A DNA stretch of 24,818 nucleotides from CAZNRY01 sp964575675 (GCA_964575675.1 CAZNRY010000039.1:1-24818); one strand, 5' to 3'; shown: positions 13,405 to 23,202, counted from the stretch's first letter. Program-made: numbers and translations. The notes: generated by a model not told the origin, from the sequence alone.

Positions 13405-16400
13405 GACGCATCGATACCCGCCCGGCCAAGGGGACGTTCTGGATCGCCGGGATTCTGCTGCTCCTCGCCGCAGCCATCCCCTCCGCAGTGATCGTGAGAG
13501 CGGCGTCCTCCGGGAAAAGCCCGCATGGGAAGCTCGATGAAGGGTGCGCGACCTGCCATACCGCGGAGGCCTGGATGCCGGTCGCGATCTCACCGGCCTT
13601 CGACCACGGCCGGCACGGTTTCTCGTTGAGCAAGGCTCACAAGGAGCTCGGCTGTAGATCGTGCCACCAATCCCTCGCCTTCTCCGAGATCAAGGAAAGC
13701 TGCGTCGCTTGCCACACCGATGTTCACGAAGGGGCGCTCGGGACAGAGTGTCAGGACTGCCACAGCCCGCGCAGCTTTTCGGATCGCTCCGAGATGTCGC
13801 GGGCCCACCTGAGGACCACGTTTCCTCTGACGGGGGCCCACGCGGCGCTCGAGTGCGAGGCGTGCCACCAGACGGGGTCTCAGGGCGGACAGCAGTTCGG
13901 GGGACTCGGGAGCGATTGTGTGTCGTGCCACGCCGGGGATTTTCAGAGCACAACGGAGCCCGAGCACGCTAAGCGCAACTTCCCGACAGACTGCGCGATG
14001 TGTCACAACACGGCGCGGTGGGACGCGGCCCGTTTCGATCACGATGGCACCGAGTTTCTGCTCACGGGGGCCCATCAGCAGGCTCAGTGCTCGTCGTGCC
14101 ACGGCACCGGCGTGTACGACGGGACGTCGACCCGGTGTCTGTCGTGCCATGAAGCCGCCTACAACGCGACGGCTGAGCCGGATCACTGGTCGGCTGGTTT
14201 CCAGACCTCGTGCGAAGCCTGCCACACGACGGGGCAGTGGGAGGGCGCTGTCTTCGAGCACTCCCGCACGAAGTTCCCGCTGACCGGAAACCACGCGGAG
14301 ACGAACTGCTCCGCATGTCATCGAGGCGGCGTCTATGCCGGCCTGTCGCTCGCCTGCGCGTCCTGCCATCAGGAGGCGTATGACAACGCGGCGGACCCGG
14401 AACACCGGCTCGCCGGATTCCCGACCGCGTGCGAGACGTGTCACGACGCGGGGGAGTGGAAGGGATCTCCGTTCGACCACGCGAAGTCGGCTTTTGCCCT
14501 GGAAGGAGCGCATGCAGAGGAACCCTGCTCGTCCTGCCATGGCGGGGGCATCTTCACAGGCACGGGCACGGAATGCGCCGCATGCCATCAGGCGGACTAC
14601 GATGATTCCGCGAACCCGAACCATCTGGCGGCAGGATTCACGATCGCCTGCGAGGAGTGCCACTCCTCGGAACAGTGGATGGACGGACAGTTCGATCACG
14701 GGCGGACCGACTTCGCGCTCACGGGCGCCCACGCGGAGGCCGCGTGCTCCTCCTGCCACGCCCGAGGAATCTATGATGGAACGGCGACCCAGTGCGCGGA
14801 TTGTCATCAGGCCGATTTTGATGCGACGAGCGAGCCCAATCACCACGCGGCTGGATTCGCTTCTGCTTGCGAGACCTGCCACACGACGGTTGGGTGGGAC
14901 GGTGCCGCATTCGATCATTCCCAGACGGGGTTTCTGCTGACGGGTGCACATTCCCAGGCCGCCTGTTCCTCGTGTCATCTCGGAGGCATCTACGACGGCA
15001 CGGCCGCCCAGTGCGCGGCGTGTCATCAGCCCGCGTACGACGCGACGACCGATCCGAACCATCGGACGGCGGGATTCCCGGCTACCTGCGAGCTATGCCA
15101 CACGGCATCCGGATGGGAGAGCGCGGCATTCGATCATCAGGCGACGTCCTTCCCGCTGACAGGGGCGCATAGTCAGGCTCCGTGCGCATCCTGTCACGCC
15201 GGAGGAATTTACGATGGCCTAGCGGCGGAGTGCCTGTCGTGCCATCAATCCAACTTCGATGCGACGACCGACCCCGATCACCGCGCCGCAGGATTCGCTA
15301 CCGCATGCGCGGACTGCCATACGACGGCGGGGTGGGATGGAGCCGCCTTCGATCACACGCGGACCGGTTTCCCCCTGACGGGCGCCCACACCCAAGCGGC
15401 TTGCGCATCCTGTCACGCCGGAGGAATTTACGATGGCCTAGCGGCGGAGTGCCTGTCGTGCCATCAATCCAACTTCGATGCGACGACCGACCCCGATCAC
15501 CGCGCCGCAGGATTCGCTACCGCATGCGAGTCCTGCCACACGACCACTGGGTGGGAGGGAGGCTTATTCGATCATTCCCGGACGGGGTTTGTCCTGACGG
15601 GGGCTCATTCCCAGGCCGCCTGTTCCTCGTGTCATGTCGGAGGCGTCTACGACGGCACGGCCGCTCAATGCGCTTCCTGCCACCAGCCCGACTACGACGC
15701 GACTACCGACCCGAACCACCGGGCGATGGGGTTCCCGACGTCGTGCGAGATCTGCCACAACACGGTTCAATGGGATGGAGCCGTCTTCGACCACGGCCAG
15801 ACGTCCTTCCCTCTGACGGGCGCTCACCGGGAGGTTGTTTGTTCCTCATGTCACGCCGGGGGCGTGTACAACGGTACTTCCACCGCATGCGCCTCTTGCC
15901 ACCAATCCGACTACGATGCGACGGCAGATCCAAACCACCGCGCCGCCGGTTTCGCGACCGCGTGCGAAACCTGCCACACGACGATCCAGTGGGAAGGGGC
16001 CGTGTTCGACCATTCCGGGACGGCCTTCCCGCTGACCGGGGTCCACGCGGAGACCGGATGCGCCTCCTGCCACGCGGGTGGGATTTACGATGGAACCTCC
16101 ACCGGCTGCTATTCGTGCCATCAGGACGCCTATGAAGGGGCGGTCAACCCCGATCACCGGGCGGCGAGTTTCCCGACCAACTGCGAGATCTGCCACGCGA
16201 CAACCGGATGGGAAGGGGCCGTCATCGACCACTCCCTCACCTCCTTCCCGTTGACTGGGGCGCACGCACAGGCGGCCTGTTCGTCGTGTCACGCTTCGGG
16301 GGTCTACGACGGCCTCTCGACGCAGTGCGCCTCGTGCCATCAGGCCGCCTACGACGGGACGACCGATCCGAACCACCAGGCGGCCGGATTCCCGATCACC

Positions 16401-16942
16401 TGCGGGACCTGCCACACGACGATCCAGTGGGAAGGGGCGACGTTCAACCACGGGACGACTTCCTTCCCGTTGACTGGGGCGCACGCACAGGCGGCCTGTT
16501 CGTCGTGTCACGCTTNNNNNNNNNNNNNNNNNNNNNNNNNNNNNNNNNNNNNNNNNNNNNNNNNNNNNNNNNNNNNNNNNNNNNNNNNNNNNNNNNNNNN
16601 NNNNNNNNNNNNNNNCAGGCCGCCTACGACGGGACGACCGATCCGAACCACCAGGCGGCCGGATTCCCGACGACCTGCGAGGTCTGTCATTCCACGACAC
16701 AGTGGGAAGGGGCGACCTTCGACCACGATTCGAGCTTCTTCCCGATCTACAGCGGGAAGCACCGGGGAAAGTGGGACACTTGCTCGGATTGCCACACGAA
16801 CCCGAGCAACTTCGCCGTCTTCTCCTGCATCATCTGCCACGAACACAGCAGTCAGTCAGAGGTGACGGCGGATCACCAAGGGGTCCCCGGTTTCCAGTAC
16901 TCGAGCGCGGCGTGTTACCAGTGTCATCCGCGGGGAGACTGA
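13401..16942 (+). CDS. Giant multihaem c-type cytochrome with tandem tri-haem repeats (spans a gap)
   Basis: About 1,150 residues including the gap. A signal/anchor helix near residues 12-33 (FWIAGILLLLAAAIPSAVIV) directs export. Forty-five CxxCH haem sites are visible: seven in an N-terminal section from C49, 35 in the repeat array, and three at the C-terminus (CSDCH, CIICH, CYQCH). The array has twelve 73-residue units, from residue 230, each with three CxxCH plus recurring histidines in (D/E)P(N/D/E)H, F(D/E/N)H and TG(A/N/V)H. Three distal histidines for three haems fit bis-His coordination throughout. Unit 12 contains the gap, and the frame after it differs only because the N run is a placeholder. 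It lies between a cytochrome b/flavoprotein pair and an outer-membrane barrel, so it is probably the periplasmic or trans-envelope electron wire. Confidence 0.93.
14088..16780 (+). repeat. Tandem array of about twelve 219-bp units in the cytochrome gene
   Basis: Each unit is 219 bases (73 codons), starting at the first Cys of a C-S/A-S/A-CH haem site. Positions 14088, 16278 and others fall exactly on the 219-base grid. Most units have diverged. Units six and seven share a 127-base identical stretch (15183-15309 and 15402-15528), and units eleven and twelve are nearly identical on both sides of the gap. Confidence 0.92.
16516..16615. other. Assembly gap of 100 N inside the repeat array
   Basis: The left flank matches bases up to 16296 and the right flank matches bases from 16341, one repeat earlier. 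The missing piece is therefore most likely 44 bases, or 44 plus multiples of 219. A 44-base fill restores the reading frame exactly, and supplies one more CxxCH. Confidence 0.95.
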
Positions 16943-16944
16943 CG

Positions 16945-18546
16945 ATGAGGCTGGCAATCCTCTTGATCATCATCACAATCTGGACTGCGGCAGTATGTCG
17001 CGCGGGAGAGAGCTCGTCTGGAGGCCCGTCCGAGAAGGATATCCACTCCACGATCCAGTATCTCAGCGGATCGACTGTTTACGTTGCGTCGGGTCGCGAG
17101 GACGGACTGCAGGAAGGCGACGTGATGGAGGTCGTGCGCGAGGGTCGCGTCGTGGGCAAGCTCAAGGTCCTCTTTCTTGCTACCAGCGCGTCTGCTTGCG
17201 AGATCGTCATGCAGGACGTGGATCTCCAGGCCGGGGATGTCGTGCGACGCGCTCATGGCGAACTCACTCCGACGCCCCCCGCGCCTTCATCCGAATCGCA
17301 GGTTCAGCAGCCCCCGCGCCGATCTCGCGGTTGGCTCCGCGACAATGGAATCCGAGGAAGGGTTGGCATGCGCCTCCTGATGCTGGACGATGGCGGTCCA
17401 GCATCCCGGAGCGTCACGCAACCAGGGCTGGATGCCCGCCTGGATGGCCAGGACGTGGGGGGAAGCCCCATCGACCTGTCGATCGATGTGAGGGCCCGGC
17501 GGACCTACAAGAACGGGTCGCGAACCGATGCGGGGAAAGGAAGCACCAGAGTCTATCGATTCTCCGGATCGTGGCAGAGCCCCGGCTCGTCTTTGCGCAT
17601 GACCGCTGGGCGGCAGTCCTCGGCCGCGCTCGCGACCGTCGGGATCTTCGACGGAGCGCTCCTTGAGCGTCTCGGCGGGCGCTGGAGTTTCGGGGCCTTC
17701 GGCGGATCGCAACCGGACCCGGTCTCGTACGGCACATCCTCCGAGATCTTGGAGAGCGGGGTCTACTGCCAGAACGCCAGTGGGCAGGGTGCGGATCGTC
17801 GCTATACGTTGGTGGCCGGTCTGATCGGTTCATACCGCCGCAGCGTGGTGAATCGAGAGTTTCTCTATCTTCAGCAGCGGTACGACATCGACGCGCTCGG
17901 AATCACGCTGGCAGAGGAGCTCGACCTCAATCGTTCCTGGAAGGCTGCCGCCGGCGAACGTCCATTCAGCGTCACGAGTTTCTACGCTCAATCCAGGTTG
18001 CGGCTTCTTCGAGCACTCGATCTCCGCGCGGGCTTCGACAATCGAAGGAACGTCCGATTCTATCGGGACCATGTGACCCCGGAGACCGATTTCGACGACA
18101 GCTACCGCCAAGGCGCCTCCATCGGGATGAGCATGCGACTTGGAAGTCACGTGGACCTCGGGGCCGACGCTCGCTCGTCGCGCGCTGGAGGCTCGCTGGA
18201 GAACGACTCCTACACGGCCGGTCTCGGCGTGGCCCAGATCACCCGCATTGCCCTCGGAGCGCGGACCCGGAGCACGCGCTATCGATCCGGACATCTCGAT
18301 GGGTGGCTGCATTCTCTCTATCTGGTCGCCTCGCCGCTCGAGTTCCTCTACGTCGAGCTACGGGGCGGAATCCGGGAAGAGCAGGCAAAGGACCCGGCAT
18401 TCGGAGGACGCTTGATCCGGTGGTTCGGGGGGGATGCGGACATCACGGCGACCCGTCGTTTGTACCTCGTCCTGTCGGGGGAGCGCACGCTGGAGGGCGG
18501 GCACCGGAGCGACCAAGTCTACCTAAAGGCAAGCCTGAGATACTGA
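16945..18546 (+). CDS. Outer-membrane beta-barrel protein, putative porin partner of the cytochrome
   Basis: A 533-residue exported protein. The signal peptide is MRLAILLIIITIWTAAVCRA. Residues 30-110 form a small beta domain (IQYLSGSTVYVASGREDGLQEGDVMEVVREGRVVG), followed by a P/S/Q-rich linker near 112-130. The remainder alternates hydrophobic and polar residues in many short strands with charged turns, and ends in a strand VYLKASLRY, with the C-terminal aromatic residue used by the outer-membrane insertion machinery. It starts two bases after the cytochrome stop, so the two are tightly coupled. In porin-cytochrome conduits of Shewanella (MtrAB) and Geobacter a barrel encloses the periplasmic cytochrome; this pair could do the same. 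It has no sequence motif I can tie to MtrB, so the partnership is inferred from order and topology. Confidence 0.75.
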   Translation: MRLAILLIIITIWTAAVCRAGESSSGGPSEKDIHSTIQYLSGSTVYVASGREDGLQEGDVMEVVREGRVVGKLKVLFLATSASACEIVMQDVDLQAGDVVRRAHGELTPTPPAPSSESQVQQPPRRSRGWLRDNGIRGRVGMRLLMLDDGGPASRSVTQPGLDARLDGQDVGGSPIDLSIDVRARRTYKNGSRTDAGKGSTRVYRFSGSWQSPGSSLRMTAGRQSSAALATVGIFDGALLERLGGRWSFGAFGGSQPDPVSYGTSSEILESGVYCQNASGQGADRRYTLVAGLIGSYRRSVVNREFLYLQQRYDIDALGITLAEELDLNRSWKAAAGERPFSVTSFYAQSRLRLLRALDLRAGFDNRRNVRFYRDHVTPETDFDDSYRQGASIGMSMRLGSHVDLGADARSSRAGGSLENDSYTAGLGVAQITRIALGARTRSTRYRSGHLDGWLHSLYLVASPLEFLYVELRGGIREEQAKDPAFGGRLIRWFGGDADITATRRLYLVLSGERTLEGGHRSDQVYLKASLRY

Positions 18547-18680
18547 TCCGATACTCGAGCGAGAGCCCCCCCCGATCGCGGGCGAGCGATATGTCTCGCC
18601 CTTTGCCCGCTGTTCCCCTAGAATTACCCCCGGGCGAAATCGCGCGGCCGCAAGAGACTCGACAAGGGGGGGGCTCGGCA

Positions 18681-20402
18681 ATGCACAAACCTGAGAAGAC
18701 GTCGCTCGCCGGATTGGGCGCCGCGCACATCATGGTGGCGGTGGTTCGTCGGAAGCGATCAGAGCCTCGTATGCGGTCATGGCCCCTCCAGTGTTGGGCA
18801 GTGAGCCTGCTCTGCGTGCTGCCGGCCGTCACTGCTGCACAGCCGGGAACGGACCTGCTCTGGAGCTTCAAGGCGAACGGGAACATGCAGGCAATCGCCG
18901 CCACCCCGGACATCGATGGCGACGGGGGGCCGGAGGTCGTCTTCGAGGGGTACGGGAACGGGCCTTCGGGCGTTGACCACGTCTTCGCGATCCGAGGACG
19001 GTCGTCCGGAATGGGGGAAGTCCTCTGGTCGGCCCGGCCGATCGGAGGGCTCAGCAGCGGCGGCGGATCCGGCGACAACTGCCTGCGCCTGGGCGCCGAC
19101 TTGAACGGTGACGGGTTCCCGGAGATCCTCCTCGGCACCGCTTGGGGCGGCCGCACCGCGTATGCGCTGAACGGGATGACCGGCGCCACATTCTGGGGCT
19201 TCGACACCTATGTCCACTACGGCTCGACCTATGCGGGTTGGATCTACGCGATGGACGGCCTCGGAAGCGACATCACGGCGGATGGAGTTCCTGAGGTCGT
19301 ATTCTGCAGCGGGAGCTCGAATGATCGGATCCACTGCGTGAACGGCGCGAGCGGCAGCCAGGTGTGGGTCTATTACGGTCAGGACGCGTTCTTCGATGTT
19401 CGTTCCTGTCAGGACATCAACGGCGATGGCGTCCGCGACGTCGTCGCCGCCCTGGGAGACAACACTCCGATCTCGGCCCGCGTCATCGCGCTTTCGGGAG
19501 CGAGCGGAGGCCTTCTCTGGCAGGCTCCGGTGCAATCGACCATCTGGAACCTGATCTTCCTGAACGATCTGAACGCGGACGGAATTCCGGAGATCGTGCC
19601 CGCTCAGTGGGGCAGCAACCTTTATTGCATCAATGGCCGGACTGGCACCGTTATCTGGAACGTGTCCGCCGGCGCGCAGCAGAGGGTGGCTGCTCTCGAC
19701 GACGTGAACGGCGACGGCATCCAAGACGTCGCCCTCGGGATGAACGTGACCGCTTCCTGCTGCGTCCGCAGCGGCGCGAATGGATCGGTTATCTGGACGA
19801 CGGCGACCAGCGACTGGACATGGGCAATTGATCGCGTGGCCGACTGCACGGCGGATGGGATCAATGACGTCGTGGTCGGGGACTTCGATGGCTACGTCTA
19901 CCTGCTGAACGGCGTCGATGGCCAGATCGTCTGGCGCTGGCTGAATCCGACGGGCGACAAGATCATGACGATCCGGGGCATGCCCGATCTCAACGGCAAC
20001 GGCGCGCCCGATGTCGCCGCGGGAAGCCAGCTCCTCTACGGAGGAACAGGCGGGTACGTTTACGCGCTCGAGGGCAATCGCGACATCGTCTCCGTCCCGG
20101 CTGAGCTACCCCCTTTTGCGGGTCTTCGCGTGGGCGAGGCATACCCGAATCCGTCTTCCGGGCCCATCCGGTGGTCTGCTCAGACGGATCGCACCGCCTC
20201 AATCCATCTCGCAATATTCGGACCTGACGGCCGCTCAATCCGCGACCTGGGCGAGTGGTTCCTGACTCCTGGCGCCGCCCTGCCGGTGATCTGGGATGGG
20301 CTCGGCAGCGACGGCTCGTCGCTTCCGGCAGGCGTCTACCATGCGCGGTTCATCCAGGGCGGCCGCCCCGCGGCCGATCGGAAACTGGTCCTGATTCGCT
20401 GA
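18681..20402 (+). CDS. Secreted FG-GAP/VCBS beta-propeller protein with FlgD-like C-terminal domain
   Basis: 573 residues from ATG 18681, which is preceded by a G-rich Shine-Dalgarno-like run. A good signal peptide starts at the in-frame ATG 18771 (MRSWPLQCWAVSLLCVLPAVTAAQ), so the real start may be there, giving 543 residues. The body has eight calcium-binding-loop repeats of the D-x-[ND]-x-D/N-G-x-x-[ED]-[IV] type, including DIDGDG, DLNGDG, DINGDG and DVNGDG. These alternate with Y/R-x-L/I-N-G-x-[TD]-G blades, indicating a beta-propeller. The last 85 residues (AYPNPSSGPIRWS, then GVYHARFIQGG ending RKLVLIR) form a FlgD-like Ig module used as a sorting or anchoring domain in FCB bacteria. 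It is likely exported to the surface; its ligand is unknown. Confidence 0.87.
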   Translation: MHKPEKTSLAGLGAAHIMVAVVRRKRSEPRMRSWPLQCWAVSLLCVLPAVTAAQPGTDLLWSFKANGNMQAIAATPDIDGDGGPEVVFEGYGNGPSGVDHVFAIRGRSSGMGEVLWSARPIGGLSSGGGSGDNCLRLGADLNGDGFPEILLGTAWGGRTAYALNGMTGATFWGFDTYVHYGSTYAGWIYAMDGLGSDITADGVPEVVFCSGSSNDRIHCVNGASGSQVWVYYGQDAFFDVRSCQDINGDGVRDVVAALGDNTPISARVIALSGASGGLLWQAPVQSTIWNLIFLNDLNADGIPEIVPAQWGSNLYCINGRTGTVIWNVSAGAQQRVAALDDVNGDGIQDVALGMNVTASCCVRSGANGSVIWTTATSDWTWAIDRVADCTADGINDVVVGDFDGYVYLLNGVDGQIVWRWLNPTGDKIMTIRGMPDLNGNGAPDVAAGSQLLYGGTGGYVYALEGNRDIVSVPAELPPFAGLRVGEAYPNPSSGPIRWSAQTDRTASIHLAIFGPDGRSIRDLGEWFLTPGAALPVIWDGLGSDGSSLPAGVYHARFIQGGRPAADRKLVLIR

Positions 20403-20502
20403 GCGCCCGGTCGGGAGTAGAGCAACCCGATTTCATGCTGCGACCATCCGGTGGCGATTCCTCATTCCCTCGGTTATCTTGACCGGGGGGCAAGACGAAA
20501 CG

Positions 20503-22308
20503 ATGTTTCTCCTCATCCCGATCCTCGTGACGATCATGATCCGCCTCGCCGCCTCGTTCTCGGCGACGGGGAGGATCTGGGGTGTGAACCATCTCGCCTA
20601 CTTCCCTTGGTCCTTCTGCGTGGCGCATGCCCTGTCCCTCCTGGCGGCATTCGCCCTTCTGACCGCTGTCGGACGCGCCGGATCTACAAGCGGGTTCGGC
20701 GCGATCGGCGGTTGGTTCTCGCGGCCCGGCGGCAGGTGCCGGCGCTGGGCGTTCATGGGCCTGGTCTCGGCCGCGCTCCTGTCGGCGTTTGTCGTCTTCG
20801 GGGACAACACGCATGTTCTCGGCGACGGCGCCCTGCGGCTGAAGCAGATGAGGGAGGTCGGGCTCGCCGAGGCCCTTCGTACGATCGTCCCCGAACCCGC
20901 CGACTATGTCCTGCACTATGCGCTCGACCGGTATGTTGCCGCGCCGCTCGGCCTGGGCACGCTCCTCACCTTTCGCCTCCTGAGCTACGCGGCAGGTCTC
21001 GCTTTCTTCTGGACGGCCTACGCGATCGCCCGCCGCCTCCACCCGCGAGGGACGGGAACGGGATTCGCCCTCTGCTACATCCTCGCTTGGGGCGGCAGCA
21101 TGATGTTCTTCGGCTACGTCGAGGAGTACGCGCTCGCCGCCGCGGCCATGCTCGTCTTCTTCTATTTCAGCCTGGAGTATTTCGCATCGCGGAAGGGGAT
21201 CCTTCCGTTGGCGATCGCTTTTCTGGTCTGCTTCTTCCTGCACAACTTCACGATCGTACTCTTGCCTTCGTTGATCTATGCCGCGCTCGCCGGCCGCACG
21301 CGCGAGTTTCAAGGATCGAGCGATCTTCGCGACGGCGCGCCGGTCGTGGGCCCGGAGCGGGGCGCCCCGGCGGCTGCTCCCTCGACGCGCGGACGACGCC
21401 GTCCTTCGTTGATCTTGGCCGCGACGCTGATTCTCGTCGTTGGCTGGATGATCGTCGTCATCGCGAAGCGGGGCGCGGGCACGCTGCTCCTGCCTGCCGC
21501 CGGCTCGGATCCGCGCTACCTCGTGTGGAGCCGGGATCACCTGGCGGACATGTTGAACGAGCTTTTCCTGGTGAGCCCAGCGCTATTGATGTTGCTCGTT
21601 CTCCAGGGAGGATCAAAGCGCGGAAGCGATCCCGTCCGGACGTTCTTCCGGCTCGCGGGAGCTTCGAGTCTTCTTCTTCTCGCCCTCGTCGATCCCCAGC
21701 TTGGGATGGCGCGGGACTGGGATCTCTTCTCGCTCCCGCTTCTCGCCTTCCATCTGGCGCTCTTCGTGGGGGTTAATTGGTCCAGGGTCGACGTGGCCGC
21801 CAAGAGCGCGGTTCTGGTTCTGGCGCTTTCGGCGACCTCGCTCTGGATCCTTATGAACCACAGCGAGGCGCAAACCCTCAGGCGCTGCGAGAATGTCGTG
21901 AGCCTCGAGGGCAAGCGCGGCCGGTACGGCTTTGCGATGCTGGGCGACTACTACTTCGTCCACGAGCGGTACACGGATGCGGAGAGGATGTTCAGCCTCT
22001 CGCTCCAGAAGCAGCAGCATCACGACTCCTATCTGGGACTCGCACAGGCCCAGGCCGAGCTTGGCAAGGAGGCCGAGGCGGTCGAGAACTTGAGACGCGC
22101 GCTGGACCTCGATCCGACCAATCCGCGCGCTCTCATGCTGCTCGGACGCTACTACTATGCCGAGGGAAGGTGGAAGGAGGCGCGAGAGATGTTCACCCGG
22201 CTTCTTCGCACTCCTGCGGGGCGTAACGACGCCGTTCTCGCGGGCATGGTGCAGAAGCTGGACGATGTGATCGCGCAGGAAGAGAGGGCGGTCTCTCCGC
22301 AGCAGTAG
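20503..22308 (+). CDS. Polytopic membrane protein with C-terminal TPRs
   Basis: 601 residues. About ten hydrophobic helices occupy residues 1-450, interrupted by a polar, low-complexity loop at about 275-308. An early loop contains GDNTHVLGDGALRLKQMREVG, and a later one LVDPQLGMARDWDLFSLP. Loops with conserved acidic residues between helices resemble GT-C glycosyltransferases, but I cannot assign a donor or acceptor. The C-terminal 130 residues are a soluble region with about three TPR motifs (AERMFSLSLQ, LGLAQAQAELGKEAEAVENLRRALDLDPTN, then YYAEGRWKEAREMF). The combination recalls O-mannosyltransferase/TMTC-like proteins with TPRs, and protein glycosylation is one option. ATG 20503 is chosen over a TTG at 20479. 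The preceding gene ends 100 bases upstream. Confidence 0.75.
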   Translation: MFLLIPILVTIMIRLAASFSATGRIWGVNHLAYFPWSFCVAHALSLLAAFALLTAVGRAGSTSGFGAIGGWFSRPGGRCRRWAFMGLVSAALLSAFVVFGDNTHVLGDGALRLKQMREVGLAEALRTIVPEPADYVLHYALDRYVAAPLGLGTLLTFRLLSYAAGLAFFWTAYAIARRLHPRGTGTGFALCYILAWGGSMMFFGYVEEYALAAAAMLVFFYFSLEYFASRKGILPLAIAFLVCFFLHNFTIVLLPSLIYAALAGRTREFQGSSDLRDGAPVVGPERGAPAAAPSTRGRRRPSLILAATLILVVGWMIVVIAKRGAGTLLLPAAGSDPRYLVWSRDHLADMLNELFLVSPALLMLLVLQGGSKRGSDPVRTFFRLAGASSLLLLALVDPQLGMARDWDLFSLPLLAFHLALFVGVNWSRVDVAAKSAVLVLALSATSLWILMNHSEAQTLRRCENVVSLEGKRGRYGFAMLGDYYFVHERYTDAERMFSLSLQKQQHHDSYLGLAQAQAELGKEAEAVENLRRALDLDPTNPRALMLLGRYYYAEGRWKEAREMFTRLLRTPAGRNDAVLAGMVQKLDDVIAQEERAVSPQQ

Positions 22309-22374
22309 CGGGACCCGGCCGCCGGGCCCCGCCGGGTGCGGCGCCGGTAGATCCGTGAGGATGAAAGGACGCCG

Positions 22375-23202
22375 ATGATCAGAGATTGGACGAAACGCCG
22401 AGTTGTCCTGCTCTCGATATGGCTCGCATCGACCGCTCTTGCCGGCGGCTGCCGGGAGGCGCAGGTGAAAAGTGTCTGGCGGGAGCAGGAGATCGCGATC
22501 GATGGGCTGCGGGCCGACTGGCAGGGGATCGACGTCTACAACTTCGGCGACAAACAAGTCCTGCTTGGGGTTGCGAACGACTCTGAGTCCATCTACGTCC
22601 TTCTCGTCACATCAAATCGGACGTTGGGCATGGCGGCTATGAATGAGGGATTCACGGCGAGCTTCAGCATGGACGTGGAGGCTGCCGAGGTCCTCTCGGT
22701 TGGATATGCGCTTCAGCGACAGATCCTGATCTTTGGGCCCGCCGGGCAAGACACGCTTCGTCTCGACCCGGAGGAGGCCGCTCGATGCGGCATAGAAGAG
22801 AGAGCCGGTTACAAGGACGGGTACTTCGCCCTCGAGATGAAGGTGCCGCTGAGGAGGGACGCCGGTCATCCGCACGCGGTGGGAATGGCCTCCGGGGCGC
22901 CCGCCCAGATTGGGGAGAATGACCTTATCAAGCTGAGTCTCCGCATCCCGAAGCGCAAGGGTGGCTCGATGGCGCCGGGAGATTCCCGGGGCCATGGCAG
23001 CGGAAGGATGTACTCCCAGGGCGAAGGCGACGAGGACCCTGATGATTCCGGTTTCCCGGGCCGCGGAGGCCACGGCGGCCGGCATGAGGACGGCCCCGGC
23101 GAGCGACGACCCCCATCGACCTCGGGCGGCATGGCGAACGGCCTCGATCTGACACTGAAGATCTTGCTGTGCACAGGCCCCGGGCCACACTCCGGCCAGT
23201 AG
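22375..23202 (+). CDS. Lipoprotein with CBM9-like/DOMON-type domain
   Basis: 275 residues. The N-terminus is basic (MIRDWTKRRVV), then hydrophobic to ALAGGC, an acceptable lipobox with Cys26 as the lipid-bearing residue. Residues 36-195 resemble the CBM9-like beta-sandwich often seen in exported proteins: IAIDGLRADWQGI, then LGVANDSESIYVLLVTSNR and YFALEMKVPL. The C-terminal 80 residues are Gly/Asp/Arg/Pro-rich and probably disordered. In related proteins such domains can bind carbohydrate or haem; I see no catalytic motif. AAAGGA lies five bases before the ATG, and the membrane TPR gene ends 66 bases upstream, so they may share a transcript. Confidence 0.7.
   Translation: MIRDWTKRRVVLLSIWLASTALAGGCREAQVKSVWREQEIAIDGLRADWQGIDVYNFGDKQVLLGVANDSESIYVLLVTSNRTLGMAAMNEGFTASFSMDVEAAEVLSVGYALQRQILIFGPAGQDTLRLDPEEAARCGIEERAGYKDGYFALEMKVPLRRDAGHPHAVGMASGAPAQIGENDLIKLSLRIPKRKGGSMAPGDSRGHGSGRMYSQGEGDEDPDDSGFPGRGGHGGRHEDGPGERRPPSTSGGMANGLDLTLKILLCTGPGPHSGQ

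Noticed and set aside
13590..15062. Long minus-strand open frame opposite the cytochrome repeats
   Set aside because: Repetitive shadow of the repeat array with no recognisable domain.
16516..16865. Frameshift in the giant cytochrome, since the frame differs across the gap
   Set aside because: The N run is a fixed 100-base placeholder. A 44-base fill from the adjacent repeat restores the frame.
13401..16942. CRISPR array or non-coding satellite as the explanation for the repeats
   Set aside because: The 219-base period is a multiple of three, the frame is open throughout, and every unit encodes three CxxCH motifs. It is a coding repeat.
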